Assembly: GCA_034231615.1 (NCBI GenBank)
Contig: CM067298.1
Span: forward strand, 56,262,883 to 56,326,882
Direction: 5' to 3'
Source of the DNA: Meghimatium bilineatum
Taxonomy: Eukaryota > Mollusca > Gastropoda > Stylommatophora > Philomycidae
Length of the DNA: 64,000 nt
In this document: positions 22,086-32,986 of the stretch, piece by piece
Layout of the letters: each line of letters begins with the position of its first letter
How positions within the stretch are numbered: position 1 is the stretch's first letter
Program-made: the position numbers and the translations under genes
The notes under the pieces: generated by a model
What the model was told of the DNA's origin: nothing
Database searches by the model: none
Seen by the model: only the letters and a program-made list of their open reading frames with translations

Positions 22086-23265
22086 TTACTATATTGAAAG
22101 GTCGTTTAAAAGAAAGGGGAATGTTGTTTTTTGGAACCCCTCTTCCCTCTTTACTAGCGTTGTATCTACGACACTGCTCCAAATTATGGTTACAATCTCA
22201 GTAACGTCCACTATATGTCATAGTTCTAGAAAGAAAGAAAGGTAATCATACAGAAAATCATATAATGTTTTATGTCGGGAGAAAATATTAGACCAAAAAT
22301 ATATCTTAATGTAGAGATTGAAATTTGTGCGTCCAAGTAGCACCTGTCAAGCCTTTAGATTAGGGTGGGAGTTTAGGGTGTTCGACTTCCCCCTCCCTTG
22401 CCAGAAAATTTGAAACTCAAAGCATGGCGTTTAGTACTCGGAATTTAGGCAAAATATTGGTAACACCCCCCCCCCCCCCCAACCAAATCCTTAGCAATTT
22501 TCACAAAAAGGTCATCAAATCGTTTCATCCAATAACGGAATTTATATACAAACATACTAGAATCCCTTTTTTTAAGTAAAACCCCTTCCTTACGTAAAAC
22601 ATATTTACGAGCCTAGGTGTATATATGTTTAGTAGTCCTTTTAACAATGCTCACTCAAGCACTGAAATTCCCTTTTAGATGTGAATTTTTTCTCCTCGAC
22701 CAACGGCGTACCTACCCGGCGTACCTACTTGCAAATAAAATGGTCGTCTTCAATATAAAAACTACAAGCCAATGGGAAATCACGCCTTCTTGATGATTCA
22801 TCCAAGTTATTTTCATTGGTCACTATGCTTATATTTTGCGTTACAGCCAATTAAATTCAAGGAAATGGTCAAAACAGTCATTTTAGAAAGCTGGATATGC
22901 CTTATTTTGTAGACTATCGTGCATAGAAGATCTGGTACCACTTTCCGTAGAATGGGTCGACCTAGTAATAATCCAATAATGAAGCAAGTGCATGATATTA
23001 AATATCTTCGGAACATTCTTTTAAAGAACACGGAAGAATGGATAGAGAGATCGAGACAAGATTTCAATAAAACGGCCAAGTAAATTATGAACTTACACCA
23101 ATTTTGAAACAAATATATCTTCACGAAAACTAAAAGACAAATGATAAATTCAATCCTCATACTAACACTGTGTTATCAATGCCAGAAATGCACACGAGAA
23201 AACTAGAAACTAAAGATCAGGAGAGAAAGCTTACTACGTGTAAAATTAGATATCCAAAAAGCAGC
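22086..23265. other. no gene recognised; C homopolymer
   Basis: Contains a run of 15 C at 22466-22480. A minus-strand frame of 115 codons (22813-23160) is Ile/Leu-rich with no recognised domain; chance is the likelier explanation in this AT-rich DNA. Confidence 0.4.
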
Positions 23266-23269
23266 AAAT

Positions 23270-23470
23270 AGAACAAAGAGAGATTAGAGATCATGTGAGG
23301 AATGAAGAGATGACAAGAACTGTTGGAATAACGTCTGTGGTCAATTATATTGAAAAAAAACATAGACTGAAATCGTTCGGCTGCTTAATTAGAATGTACC
23401 CTTATTGCCAGGCGGTAAAAGCATACATGAAAATGATAACTGTAAGATGCATAAGAAGATCAAGAATAAT
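23270..23470 (+). pseudogene. LINE C-terminal fragment
   Basis: One frame reads RNEEMTRTVGITSVVNYIEK, then LKSFGCLIRMYPYCQAVKAY, the same segment as 16020-16245 and 35000-35432 but more diverged. A stop follows shortly. Confidence 0.7.
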
Positions 23471-24135
23471 GTAAATTTTAGGAGTTACCAGCATTCTCAG
23501 ACGTAATAATATTACTGCATAGGGGCTTATCAATCGACCAAACGTGCCATAGACCAAAAACTGATCGTCAATAAATCATGCGACGCCTTATTATACCAGA
23601 GATAAGACAATAGATAGATAAAAGTACTGAATTTCTATGACTTCTAAACTAGTGCATGAACTGCGGCCAATATTTTTGGTTGTATCCTCTACGATAGAGA
23701 TAGGCTGAGAAAAATACATGAACCATATCCTGTATTTGCACGGTGATCTGACGTCGCGGTTTTTCCAAGACTGTGCCTGAGCATTTGGGAAATTTGGGAA
23801 AGTATTTTTTCAAAAAAAAAGCACAAACATCGGTCACAAAAACAATTGAATGGCCATAAATAACCTTTAAAAATTGCCAAATTTGATATCAAATTTGGTT
23901 ATAAATTTGCCAATATGGCAACCCTATTCTGTTCGTGTGCTAAAATTGCCTGCCTTAAATAACTTTCGCACTTTTCAATTCAAGTATTAGTAATTACAAA
24001 CAATCTCTAACGTTGAGTGTTCATGTTTGAAAATCCCAAACGACAAAGAATATTTTATTGACTGTATAATTGGAAGATTTGAACGCGCTCCAAGAACAAA
24101 GCAATTTTTATATCATGAAATTCTAGAAGATGGGG
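23471..24135. other. non-coding; 22-bp palindrome
   Basis: A perfect 22-bp palindrome lies at 23877-23898 (half-site CCAAATTTGAT), followed by the direct repeat ATAAATTTGCCAATATGGC. No gene recognised. Confidence 0.5.
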
Positions 24136-24139
24136 AAAA

Positions 24140-24315
24140 TGAAAATAGGTGTATTCGTTTTCGCATACGTTCTAAAACTCCCACTAGATCTCTTTTTTTT
24201 AAACAAGACAATGGCCCTACTACGTTTCCAGCAAAGTGTAAACCTAAGAACGGAGAGCTGTGTGCTATGCTGCGATTCTATTTGCACAAATGGCCCGATA
24301 TGTTCAACTTCTGCA
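24140..24315 (-). mobile_element. old SINE2 copy
   Basis: The minus strand lines up with SINE2 in order: ATCGGGCCATTTG, TTTGCTGGAAACGTAGTAGG and CTAGTGGGAGTTTTAGAACG. Many substitutions make it older than the copies at 4364, 13001 and 63765. No TSD seen. Confidence 0.7.
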
Positions 24316-24429
24316 GTGGTATATTAAGTGCCTTTTTAAAAAAAATCCTGGTGGGCTGTAACCGTAGCCATATCGTTAGTAGGTCAGACTGTGAGTCGGA
24401 ATATCTTTATCTGTGTCACTGACACAGCA

Positions 24430-24920
24430 CGGTAACCATTTTGGTAGAATGTTCGTCCGTCTTAGTTGACGATGCCCATTGAGTACAATTGGGATGGTGA
24501 TGAAGCTGATGATGATGTCTGCGGTGTGCCCGACTGTGACTATTCTTGCTATTCATGCCGACACCACTCTGAGCACTCTGAGTCTGTTGGACATTGAGCA
24601 ATTCTTGTCTTTCTTCCAGCGCATATTTGTTGTGCGATATGTCTGATGTTCTCTACAGCTGCAGTGCCACTCTTGATTCTGCACCGCAAGTCGGGTCTGT
24701 CTTCTAAAAGATTCCCGCATGATTTTGAAAGCTCAGTGTGTCTATATCTTCATCAACATTGTTTGTACGCTTACAGACTTAGATTTTAGCAGTACTTTAG
24801 CAATCTGGTATTGTATCTCACAAATGGATGTCATGTATCTTACGAAGGCAGCTTTGATGGAAGAGTCTTCTAGTGTGTCTGGCATATACTGTCCATGGTT
24901 CACTGGCATAAAGGAAAGAT
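24430..24920 (-). pseudogene. LINE 3' end with C2H2-like finger
   Basis: The minus strand carries a form of 'C..C...F.....L..H.R.HRRHHHQ' (HSRAHRRHHHQLHHH is readable), preceded by GTAAVENIRHIAQQ. It has the same terminal organisation as 9650-10290 and 33745-34080. Frameshifts break it. Confidence 0.68.
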
Positions 24921-24934
24921 GATGTTAGTTGGTT

Positions 24935-26229
24935 CTTGATTAGGAACAAGCGTCACAGCACTTGGGGCATTCTGATATATGCTCTGCTTGCCGTTCCGTA
25001 AGCTATCTAAAAGTGTATAAGTTCTGTGTCCCAGTCAGTTGCTGATTACGAGTTCTTCTGATCTTTCCGAAGAAAAGGAGAACTTTCTCCAATCGCCTCT
25101 AGTCACTCCCATTTCTACCTTTCTCTGGATATGTACATAGTCTCGTTCTACCTCCACCTCATCTTCTCGTAGGGTATCCATGACTGCTCTAATCAATTCA
25201 ATCCTGTCTCTTCTTTTCTCAGTGCCTTTAACCAAGACTTTACCAGTCAACACATCGGCTCTTTCGCTTCCCCTAACCCCATCATGATCTAGACAGTAGA
25301 TCCATGTAATGTTCTGCGCGTTATTGAACGGAGTGACACATTCAGTTCTGATCATACACTTTTCTATCTTGCGCAGCATACTTTGATAGAATCACCGATA
25401 TAATTACTGAGTCTGTTGGTGGTTGCGTCGCCAGCCAAGTGAGAGCTGCTGTCACCGCTTCTATTTCAATTCTCATACTCGATGCTGTAGTGAGGCACGC
25501 AACTGACTTCTCAGTTAATTTCTTGCCATTTTGGTAGGCCACGAAACCTCAAACACGCCTGTTTGTTTCTTGTGTTCCTGAGCCGTCTGTGTAAATTATT
25601 GTATCACGTGGCTTCGAGTGTTGCAGTATGAGTTCTTTGATCATTCCCCCTGTTGGCAGCCCAGTCGCAGCACTCTCTTCCCATTTGCATCACAACTGTT
25701 GTCAGTCATTTTCTCTCTATGCCAAATGTCACCTAGTCACAGCCTCTTCCAACTTCCTCCAGTTCACCCTCTGAGTAGGGTATCTTCTGCTTCTACCATC
25801 CATGACCTTCCTCTCTTGATACGCCTTCCTTTTGTGTTGTCTATAGATTGGTGTAAGAGGTTATGATCATTATTGGCAACCTTGAAGTATTCTGAGCTAT
25901 TTTATTTCTTGCTTTGATGCTTGGTAGATCTAGGACACCTCATGGTTACGACAGGTGTATCCTAGGTCAGATCTCGTGGCCTCGTTTTGAACTCTCTACC
26001 TGTCAGTAAACCTAAACCATAGTCTAACAGAAAAAAAATAATAGTACCACTGCCTACATCTAAAACAAAGGATGAGCTGCGGCATCTCTGCCGATGCCAT
26101 GATTTTGACTGCACTAACACCTTTCTCCGATTTCTGAATGACATTGCCCACATGTTTCGCTAAAGATAGACTTCTATGAAAAGTGATGCCTAGATATTTC
26201 ATAGTCTGCTCCCTGTCAATGTTGATGTC
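24935..26229 (-). pseudogene. LINE ORF2 relic: RNase H and 3' end
   Basis: Downstream half, read on minus, of a LINE with an RNase H domain. SSMRIEIEAVTAALTWLATQ is the RNase H acidic helix; WIYCLDHDGVRGSERADVL is the H...G..N..AD block with the usual G.N.AD slightly altered; NYVHIQRK-type sequence follows. The end near 24935-24970 contains the Cys motif and TCAAGAA-like tail of the family at 653-920. The 'YLGI' RT-thumb block lies at about 26180. Frames are broken several times. Confidence 0.85.
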
Positions 26230-26237
26230 AATGCAGG

Positions 26238-26404
26238 CAGGGCCGGTCTTAGGCCATTGCAACCTATGCGGCCGCATTGGGCCCCGCACTTCATAGGCCC
26301 ATAAATTAATATTAGAATTTATTTTATTATCCTTTTCCCTACCCAGACTGGGCCCCGCGCAATCCGTTTCGCATTGGGCCCCTCAGTTGTTAGGGCCGGC
26401 CCTG
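26238..26404. mobile_element. 167-bp hAT-type MITE with 8-bp TSD
   Basis: Ends CAGGGCCGGTC and, on the other strand, CAGGGCCGGCC. Exact 8-bp duplications AATGCAGG lie at 26230-26237 and 26405-26412. GC-rich sub-terminal blocks (GCATTGGGCCCC in both orientations) enclose an AT-rich centre. Ends beginning CAGGG plus an 8-bp duplication are diagnostic of hAT. It interrupts the LINE whose parts are 24935-26229 and 26413-26770. Confidence 0.95.
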
Positions 26405-26412
26405 AATGCAGG

Positions 26413-26770
26413 TGGCTGCTGGTACTGTGTATATGACCATGTTGTTCTGCAAAAACCAGACGATCTTTGCCTAGTTGGGATTGATGCCTGCCTTGTAGTC
26501 AGTACACCAGAGCGACAAAAGGTCTAGATTACGCTGGAAGTCATCAATAATGTCTCTTCCGTTTCTGCCATACTTGTACAGCAAGATGTCATCCGCATAT
26601 GTTAGTATCCTGCCGGGTCCAGCCTCCTGAAGTGACGCAATGATGACGTTACTACTACCTGGTAAACTTTGAGTTTGGAGGTAGTTGTTGTCCCCCTTCT
26701 GTCCCATAATTTTTTTCGTAGTCTTCCAAATGTGATGTTAGCTTTCGCTATTCTATTGTTTACTTCAGTG
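26413..26770 (-). pseudogene. LINE ORF2 relic: RT catalytic region
   Basis: Minus-strand frame contains GRILTYADDILLYKYG, the intact RT catalytic YADD box, followed by RNLDLLSLWCTDYKAGINPN, as in jockey-like LINEs. It continues past the MITE with DREQTMKYLGITF. This is one of the least decayed RT cores in the window. Confidence 0.85.
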
Positions 26771-27119
26771 TCTACGACTGTTGTCTGCGACTTGTGAGGG
26801 AGTGCTGCCCATTTATGTGAAACTATTTACTGTCTTAAGCTATTCTTCTTTGATCCTTATATGGGTATTAAAATGTGGGTTGTTTGGTGTGAGTTGGAAC
26901 ATGATCTGTGTTCTTTGTATCGATGGTGGTGCAAAAGTTGTCGCAGGCTTCCGCAAATTGGTTTAGTGTGACCTGTTTGTAGAATCATCACTCAGCGCAC
27001 AGTCGTTCTCATAGAGTAGTTCCCTGACCATTGTTCTTTCTGAAAATACCCGACGAATCCACAACTAACTGAGACCATGGGCGTAAATACTTTTAGACGG
27101 CTAATGAATTGAGCATTAC
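26771..27119. other. no feature recognised
   Basis: Possibly further upstream RT sequence of the same LINE, too decayed to call. Confidence 0.3.
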
Positions 27120-27790
27120 GTGAATGTCCTCACGCCGTAATGCTAGTTCCAAGTCAAGAATCAAGAAACATAAAATAGCTCAACAGAGAAGGCGTGGTTA
27201 AATGGTGGTTGGGGCATCTATATAGAATGGTCCAACGGAGCCACACTCAAGAAATCAATAACCACTGGTTTTCATTGTACAAATTTCACAGCAAAGGCTG
27301 AAACAAAGAAACAATTCTGCTCTTGGGATTAATCTACCTGAAAGAATTTATCCTGATTGTGCCAAATATGTTTTGCAGGCCCTCCAGAACCGAAATACAT
27401 TCCACCTGTATACCCTAAAATTACTTCTACCTCAACTAAACAACCACGCTAACGAAGTAATTCAATATTCCTGGTCATTGACAAATCAGGAGAAATAACA
27501 TGAAGTAATTCAATATTCCTGGTCATTGACAAATCAGGAGAAATAACATAGATCAGCTAGCCAAAACTGGAAAAAACTACCAGCAATAACATATAGAGGA
27601 CACAGTACCATTTCCAGAACAGAAGTCCATTATCACATGCTTCTTGTGCATGGAATGGAACTCATCTCGCCCATGCAACACCAAAAATGGATGATATCCA
27701 AAGGCTTGGAAGAAAAAAGCAATCATTTTTAGATTGTGAACAAGCCACAACACACAAAAACAGAACATGTATAGAAGATTTGGAATTGGC
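27120..27790 (+). pseudogene. LINE fragments, RNase H end
   Basis: Begins with a GTCAAGAATCAAGAA tail remnant (27151-27167), then VKWWLGHLYRMVQRS. Later the form IPGH..IR.NNIDQLAKTGKN is the end of an RNase H domain, with a downstream Cys segment (SIITCFLCMEWNSSRPC). At least two LINEs are joined here. Confidence 0.6.
27454..27549 (+). repeat. exact 48-bp tandem duplication
   Basis: Two perfect head-to-tail 48-bp copies, each starting GAAGTAATTCAATATTCCTG, inside the RNase H remnant. 48 bp would add 16 codons without a frameshift. Confidence 0.97.
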
Positions 27791-27810
27791 AACACAGATA
27801 TAGTGTTACA

Positions 27811-27835
27811 CATCATCATCATCATCATCATCATC
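27811..27835. repeat. (CAT)n microsatellite at a LINE end
   Basis: About eight CAT units. On the minus strand this is an (ATG)n tail that follows the 3' end of the LINE at 27840-28330, as in RTE-type elements. Confidence 0.85.
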
Positions 27836-27839
27836 AAGT

Positions 27840-28330
27840 ACCGTCTCGTCTCCACAATGAAAGTTGATTGCAACGGATCTCGAATATACTTTGCTAGACT
27901 GTAACCTGTCCATCTCTTGATGGACTTTCCCTTTCACATGTATCTCTGCCTACCTCTTGCTCGCCTCCCTTCGACTTTACCAAGTAAGGTCTTTTAATAT
28001 TTCAAAAATATTTTATTTGCTTTATCTTCATTTGCGTAAATAGTATATTTCATATACAGCATTTAAAAAACCTCTTTGTTCATTTTCTTCTCTTTCCATG
28101 AAGTTCTCCCAATTCTTTTATATATCCACATCTCAAAGGCATCAATTATATCTTCCAGTTGTTCATTGTCCATGTTTCTGAGCCATATATTAATATAGGG
28201 TAGATGCAGATATGGATATTGAATAGTTCCTTATAATTCCCATTTTTAGTTTGTTTAAATGTCAATATTTTCATCATGTCAGTGAAAGTACTTTAGGTCA
28301 TTTCTGTTCTCCTTTTAACTTCTGTTTCAT
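27840..28330 (-). pseudogene. LINE RT C-terminal region and 3' end
   Basis: The minus strand reads NMDNEQLEDIIDAFEMWIYK and RIGRTSWKEKKMNKEVF, the thumb-to-C-terminal segment of an RTE-type LINE. It then runs to a GGTTACAGTCTAGC block that also occurs at 63540-63600. Bases from 28030 onwards are duplicated at 46990. Confidence 0.8.
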
Positions 28331-28545
28331 ATCTACCTTTGCACAATATGCATAAAACACAAAACATTTTACAGAACTGCCCACTACATCACACCACAAG
28401 AAGAAAACTATGGTCATCTGAAACAGCTCTGACAGACAAGCTCTGTAACGCAGTACAGTTCATTACAGAAATACATGTTAGCATCTGGAGAACTAGAAAG
28501 AAGAAACATATAATTTTCATTATTCATAAAAATATTTAGCATTTG
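28331..28545 (+). pseudogene. LINE Cys-rich C-terminus
   Basis: Plus frame reads TQNILQNCPLHHTTRRKLWS then TALTDKLCNAVQFITEIHVS, the 'HILQ.CP....R...W....L..KL.G....L..T..FI' tail of jockey-like LINEs. It overlaps no other gene and has a near-identical copy at 47340-47490. Confidence 0.78.
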
Positions 28546-28549
28546 TACT

Positions 28550-28765
28550 AGCCATAAAGTTGGCCACAAGAATATCCGGGCGTAAGGCCAAAGGTAGACA
28601 AAGAAAACAGTGGGTGGAAAACATCAAGATAGCCTTGCAACCTCGGACAAACATCTGGCCTTGGAACAACAGATCAAGCTCCCACTCCTACGCTTAATGG
28701 CAAGTGTGAATGCGATCAACAATCATTCACCTGGGGAAAGACAATAGACAATAAAGTTGGCCATA
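28550..28765 (+). pseudogene. LINE 3' end, CCTGGGGAAAGACAATAGAC type
   Basis: Reads LATRISGRKAKGRQRKQWVE and later IWPWNNRSSSHSYA, then CACCTGGGGAAAGACAATAG at the terminus. The same terminus occurs at 35405-35432 and 62469-62492. Confidence 0.75.
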
Positions 28766-29169
28766 TATCCTTATTTAGGATGTTGTGATCATCCAAATAT
28801 TTATATAATAAACAAATGGAATCTTTCAGAAAAATAATATAAGGCATACAGGATAAAATTTATGCAAGTTTGCATTCCAAATATATATTCCAAATATATC
28901 AGGAATGTGCCTTTTTTTTTTAGTGTGCAAATAAACATCAGAACTTTATCTTATTATTTGTATACAGACATCAGACATTTGCCTTTTTGTTAGTGGGAAT
29001 TTTTTTTCAATTAAATATCAGATACATATATTTTCTAAGTCATTGGATATAAGAATTGCGAAAATTGGAAATAGAATAATGAAGTATTTCTAATCAATGA
29101 AAACCCACAGGAAAACCCACTGGAATCATAACTATAGCCCTGCTTTAGCTGCTGACAACTATTTTTGAT
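28766..29169. other. no feature recognised
   Basis: AT-rich, with no recognised structure. Confidence 0.35.
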
Positions 29170-29430
29170 ATAATGGTAAGAATTGTTTATTCTTGTGAGA
29201 CTGTAAATTGACATCAAACATGCACATTTTTGACTTTGTGAAAATAGATATAACAAATGTATATTACTGTGAGAGTGAAAATAGATATTATAAGTGTACA
29301 TTTTTGTCAGCCTGTAGATTGACATCATAAATGTATATCTTTGTGAGAATGTATAGATACATTAGAAATTATTCTAATTATTATTGAGTGAGAATGGACA
29401 TCATAAATGTAGCTTTTGTAAAAGTGTAAA
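29170..29430. repeat. degenerate ~50-bp tandem repeat, left part
   Basis: Units marked by GTGAGA.TGTAAATTGACATC and ATAAATGTA.AT.TTTGTGAG. The array continues at 29714-29900 on the far side of a SINE1 insertion. Confidence 0.8.
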
Positions 29431-29439
29431 TGGACTTTA

Positions 29440-29713
29440 TCTTAAGCATTAATTCTAAAACATATGCAGATTAGCAAGATGTAGTACAGAACATTAATGT
29501 GTTGTGTCATGGTTTAAGCTTGGCTATGATTTGTGCACCTTTCTGCCTCATGCATCCAACTTCAGAATGGCTTTTTGGGTTACTTTGACACTATGGGATG
29601 GAACAGTCAATCCCCCAGGATCTCCTTAGCAGCCTCTTATCACATGCATGGCAGGTTACGGTGTCGTTATTCTTTCTTTTTCTTTCTGGTCCAGACAACA
29701 CTCAAAATGAGCA
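29440..29713 (-). mobile_element. SINE1 copy with 13-bp target duplication
   Basis: Complete SINE1 in minus sense. Exact flanks TAAATGGACTTTA lie at 29427-29439 and 29714-29726. It separates two parts of a tandem array, and the duplicated sequence is itself a piece of the repeat unit. Confidence 0.88.
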
Positions 29714-29900
29714 TAAATGGACTTTAAAAATGTATATTTCAGTGAGGGTGAAAATTGATATCAGAAATGAATTTTTTTTGTGAGTTCAAATGAAAATCAC
29801 AAAGCATCCTTTTTTAGAGTAAATTGGCATCAAAAAAAGGTATACCTGTACTACAAACCTTAAGTGTTAAAATAGACATCAGAAATTAGCATTATAATTC
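29714..29900. repeat. degenerate ~50-bp tandem repeat, right part
   Basis: Resumes with GTGAGGGTGAAAATTGATATC and ATTGGCATC motifs like those at 29170-29430, more diverged toward the right. Confidence 0.7.
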
Positions 29901-29959
29901 CTGAAATAAAAAAGTAAAAGGAAAAAGATGGAATTTAACTATTAGTACAAGAGATCCTG

Positions 29960-31375
29960 AAATTCTCAGCTATATGTAAATGATTTCAAAAGACGTAGAG
30001 GATTGAGGATTGGGGAGCAGACAAACACTCTCTGCCAACTTTATCTCAGCTATGTAAGATCAGTAATGGATTATAACCATCCTCTCAATACCACCATCTC
30101 ATCTCTAAATAGTGTGCAGAACCAAGCTCTGAGACTAATCTGTGGAGGAATGTGATCAACACCCACAGTAGTATGCAAGATAGATGCAAATGTAGAACTG
30201 CAGGATATCAAACGGAAAAGAGCACTGACAAAAGCGGCAGATAGGTACAAGAGACAAAAGAATGACCACCCAAATAAAATACTTATTGACACTTGGAAAC
30301 AAACAAAAAGACTAAAGCAACTGTTTTTTTTGGATAAATCCAGAGAGGAAGATGACAAAAATTATCTACTGCAAGAGAGAAAACTGGAAAACAAATACCT
30401 TGGACTACCCCCTGGGGAGGACTTACACCAACCATCCAAACAAAATATTAGATAAAACAGCCAATAAGGGAACTAAGCTGTAGACATGTGCCCTAGAAAT
30501 CATAAATAGTTACCCATCATCAGCAATTAAGGCCTACACTAACAGATCAGCTTTCAAGGCCACCTGTTTTGCAAAATATGACATCCTATAATATGATATC
30601 CTGATAAATCTGCCTATGAGTTCTGTGACTCTTGTAAAAACTGCTCAAATTATGAAGCAGAAGATGAAGCAAACAAGACAGCCATTGAGTTAATATACCA
30701 ACAGCTTGATCTGATGGAACAAAAACCAGCAGACATAGTCACTTTTACAAACTCTATGTTCATTTTGGAAGCACTTAAACATACCCCATATGAAAATCAA
30801 GATATTCTCCACATAGCAAGAACAGCATACAGTCTTATCTCCGCATATCCAATCAGTATGGATATGCAATGGATTCTTGGACATAGCGATCTGGCAGGAA
30901 ATATAGTAGCAGACAGATTTGCAAAAGAGGCGCCTCAAAACAACAAAAACCTTGTAGTATGGGAACAGTCAAACAGATTCTCAGAAACAACACCAGGGAC
31001 ATTTGGCTGAACAGAAGATGGCAAATGGGCTGACTGGTCAGAATATAACGAAATGACATGGCCAAAGGACAATGACAACATTAAAAAAAACTGCAGAACA
31101 AACCAATCCCTTATCTTTCAGTTTCAAATAGGACATGCAAGAGTCAATAGCCATTTAAACCTTATCGCACCCCAGCAACTACCCACTTGTAGACACTACT
31201 CCCATCCCAATGAAATAGTGGAACACCTCCTTATTAACTGCCCTTACCTTTCAACTACCATGAAAAATCTTTTACAGACACCCTTAACAGTCACTAACTT
31301 ACTGTATGGACCATATAAGAATGGCATTGTGCTGCCAAGTGTAGAACTACTCAGCAGTATTTGGATATAGACAAC
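29960..31375 (+). pseudogene. jockey-like LINE relic: RT tail, RNase H, Cys motif
   Basis: Domain order on the plus strand: SVMDYNHPL and VQNQALRLICGGM (post-RT segment, ~30055-30155); MQWILGHSDLAGNIVADRFA (RNase H C-terminal block, ~30865-30930, with H, D and AD residues visible); IFQFQIGHARVNSHL and CRHYSHPNEIVEHLLINCPY (HCCC-like tail, ~31185-31250). An AAC-rich 3' end follows at about 31370. This is the longest readable LINE segment in the window; several stops split it, so it is not functional. Confidence 0.85.
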
Positions 31376-31424
31376 AACAACAACATAGACTTCCACTATT
31401 CAGTGGAAGTGGTAAAAGCAATTA

Positions 31425-31590
31425 ACCTAACCACCGCCAAAGTCATATCTGTTGGACCACTGGCAAAAAAAAAACGGCAACACAGCACATTTCTATTCTC
31501 TGAACTACATGTTGCTGGAAATCTAGTAGAACCTTTGTTCTGTTACAAGAGAGATCCAGTGGGAGCTTGAGAACGAATGCTGGAGTATGG
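31425..31590 (+). mobile_element. SINE2 copy, diverged
   Basis: The order ACCGCCAAAGTCATATCTGT, GGCAACACAGCACATTTCTA, GCTGGAAATCTAGTAGAACC and GAGATCCAGTGGGAGCTTGA matches SINE2. The GAA tail is lost, and I see no TSD. It sits just past the 3' end of the LINE at 31375. Confidence 0.82.
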
Positions 31591-31922
31591 AGTATGAAAA
31601 CCATGATAGATTTCCTCTTCATACCTGTTACCTCGTACTGATTTTCTATGTTTTGTAATGAACATTCCCAAGTTGTATAGTAATCAGCCATTTTGACTTT
31701 CAGTACATTCTTAATACAGAACATTAATGGATAAATATATTTAGTCTGCACTAAGTTAATAATTATCTATCTTTTTTGTACCAGTGAAACAACTGTAGTA
31801 CTTTTTTATAAAGGGGAAGGAAAGTATTCTTTGTACAGATTTTGAGGTAAAATTATAGAATTTTAGGTGATAGTTTTGGATGAAATACAGAATGTTTGTT
31901 TTGGACGTTGACAGGTAATTTA

Positions 31923-31998
<76 letters not shown>

Positions 31999-32651
31999 TC
32001 TTTATATATACATCTCTCTCTCTAATTAGTTAAAATAATTGGTAACAACAATGGATGTTTTTTTTCAAGCTGCATATTTAGGAATTCATAAAAACAATTT
32101 TATTTCAAAATGAACATGAACAATATTTAATTAACAGAAGTAACATTTCATTATTAAACAAAAGGGGTTGAGGATAATATGAAATACCAACTGATATTTC
32201 AAAATATAACTAATGTTTATAAACAAAACTTGTGATTCAATTTTAAAATTCTAAGAACAAGCACATATCAACTATTAAATGAATAACCAACAACACAAAC
32301 TAGTGTAATATGTACCAAAAGAAACTTTACAAATACATTAAGGCATGAAAATCTTGACCGCAAATCAAGAAAAAAATAGAGAACACTAAACAAAATACAA
32401 TTCATAAAATAACATACTACTTTCCTTGTTCAAGAAACTGAAAATAGCAACTGGAAACAAATAAAATATATATAATATTTGCAGTGTGTTTGCAAAAGAT
32501 TAGAAACTTTGTAATGACAAAGTATTTCTCACCAAATAAAAAAAAGCACAGCTATACTACAACTACAGTACTGTTAAGAAAACAAGCTGCAGAAATTTCT
32601 TTCACTGGCATCTCTGACAATATATATGTATGTGTGTGTGTGTGTATATAC
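31591..32651. other. non-coding; TC/TA microsatellite
   Basis: A (TC)n run followed by (TA)n at about 31921-31995 and a (TG)n at about 32630-32645. No gene recognised. Confidence 0.6.
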
Positions 32652-32986
32652 ACATTGGTTGATTCATTCAGATTTATCTTAACATGGTACTAGGAAAAAT
32701 GATCATTTATATAGATATGCATGCACGTGCATACACACACACACACACACATTGTTAAATTTAATTATAACAACTTATTACACATCAAAATCCCCCAACA
32801 ATATTCATCATTTCGTGTTTTTTCAATAATTTTTGTCTCAAACAAATTTATATTATTACACATATTATATATGTAATACGTTGTTATAATTAAATTTAAC
32901 AATGTGTGGGGTGTTTGCATATGTATATAAATGATCATTTTTCCTAGTTCACATGTTTAGTTGAAGCTGAATGAATCAACCAATGT
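32652..32986. mobile_element. fold-back element with ~115-130 bp inverted arms
   Basis: Outer ends ACATTGGTTGATTCATTCAG (32652-32671) and its exact complement (32967-32986). The inner arms also pair: AGGAAAAATGATCATTTATA with its complement, and TTGTTAAATTTAATTATAAC with its complement. The loop, about 32786-32870, is AT-rich. No protein. This is a MITE or fold-back transposon; no clear target duplication is visible. Confidence 0.88.

Noticed and set aside
22813..23160. 115-codon minus-strand ORF, hydrophobic
   Set aside because: No domain, no splice framing and low-complexity Ile/Leu/Phe content expected from AT-rich DNA. A real small membrane protein cannot be excluded, but nothing supports one.
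24027..24422. 131-codon plus-strand ORF
   Set aside because: It runs antisense through an old SINE2 copy (24140-24315). No protein motif is seen.
30071..30358. 95-codon minus-strand ORF with Ser- and Phe-rich segments
   Set aside because: Antisense shadow of the jockey-like LINE relic on the plus strand.
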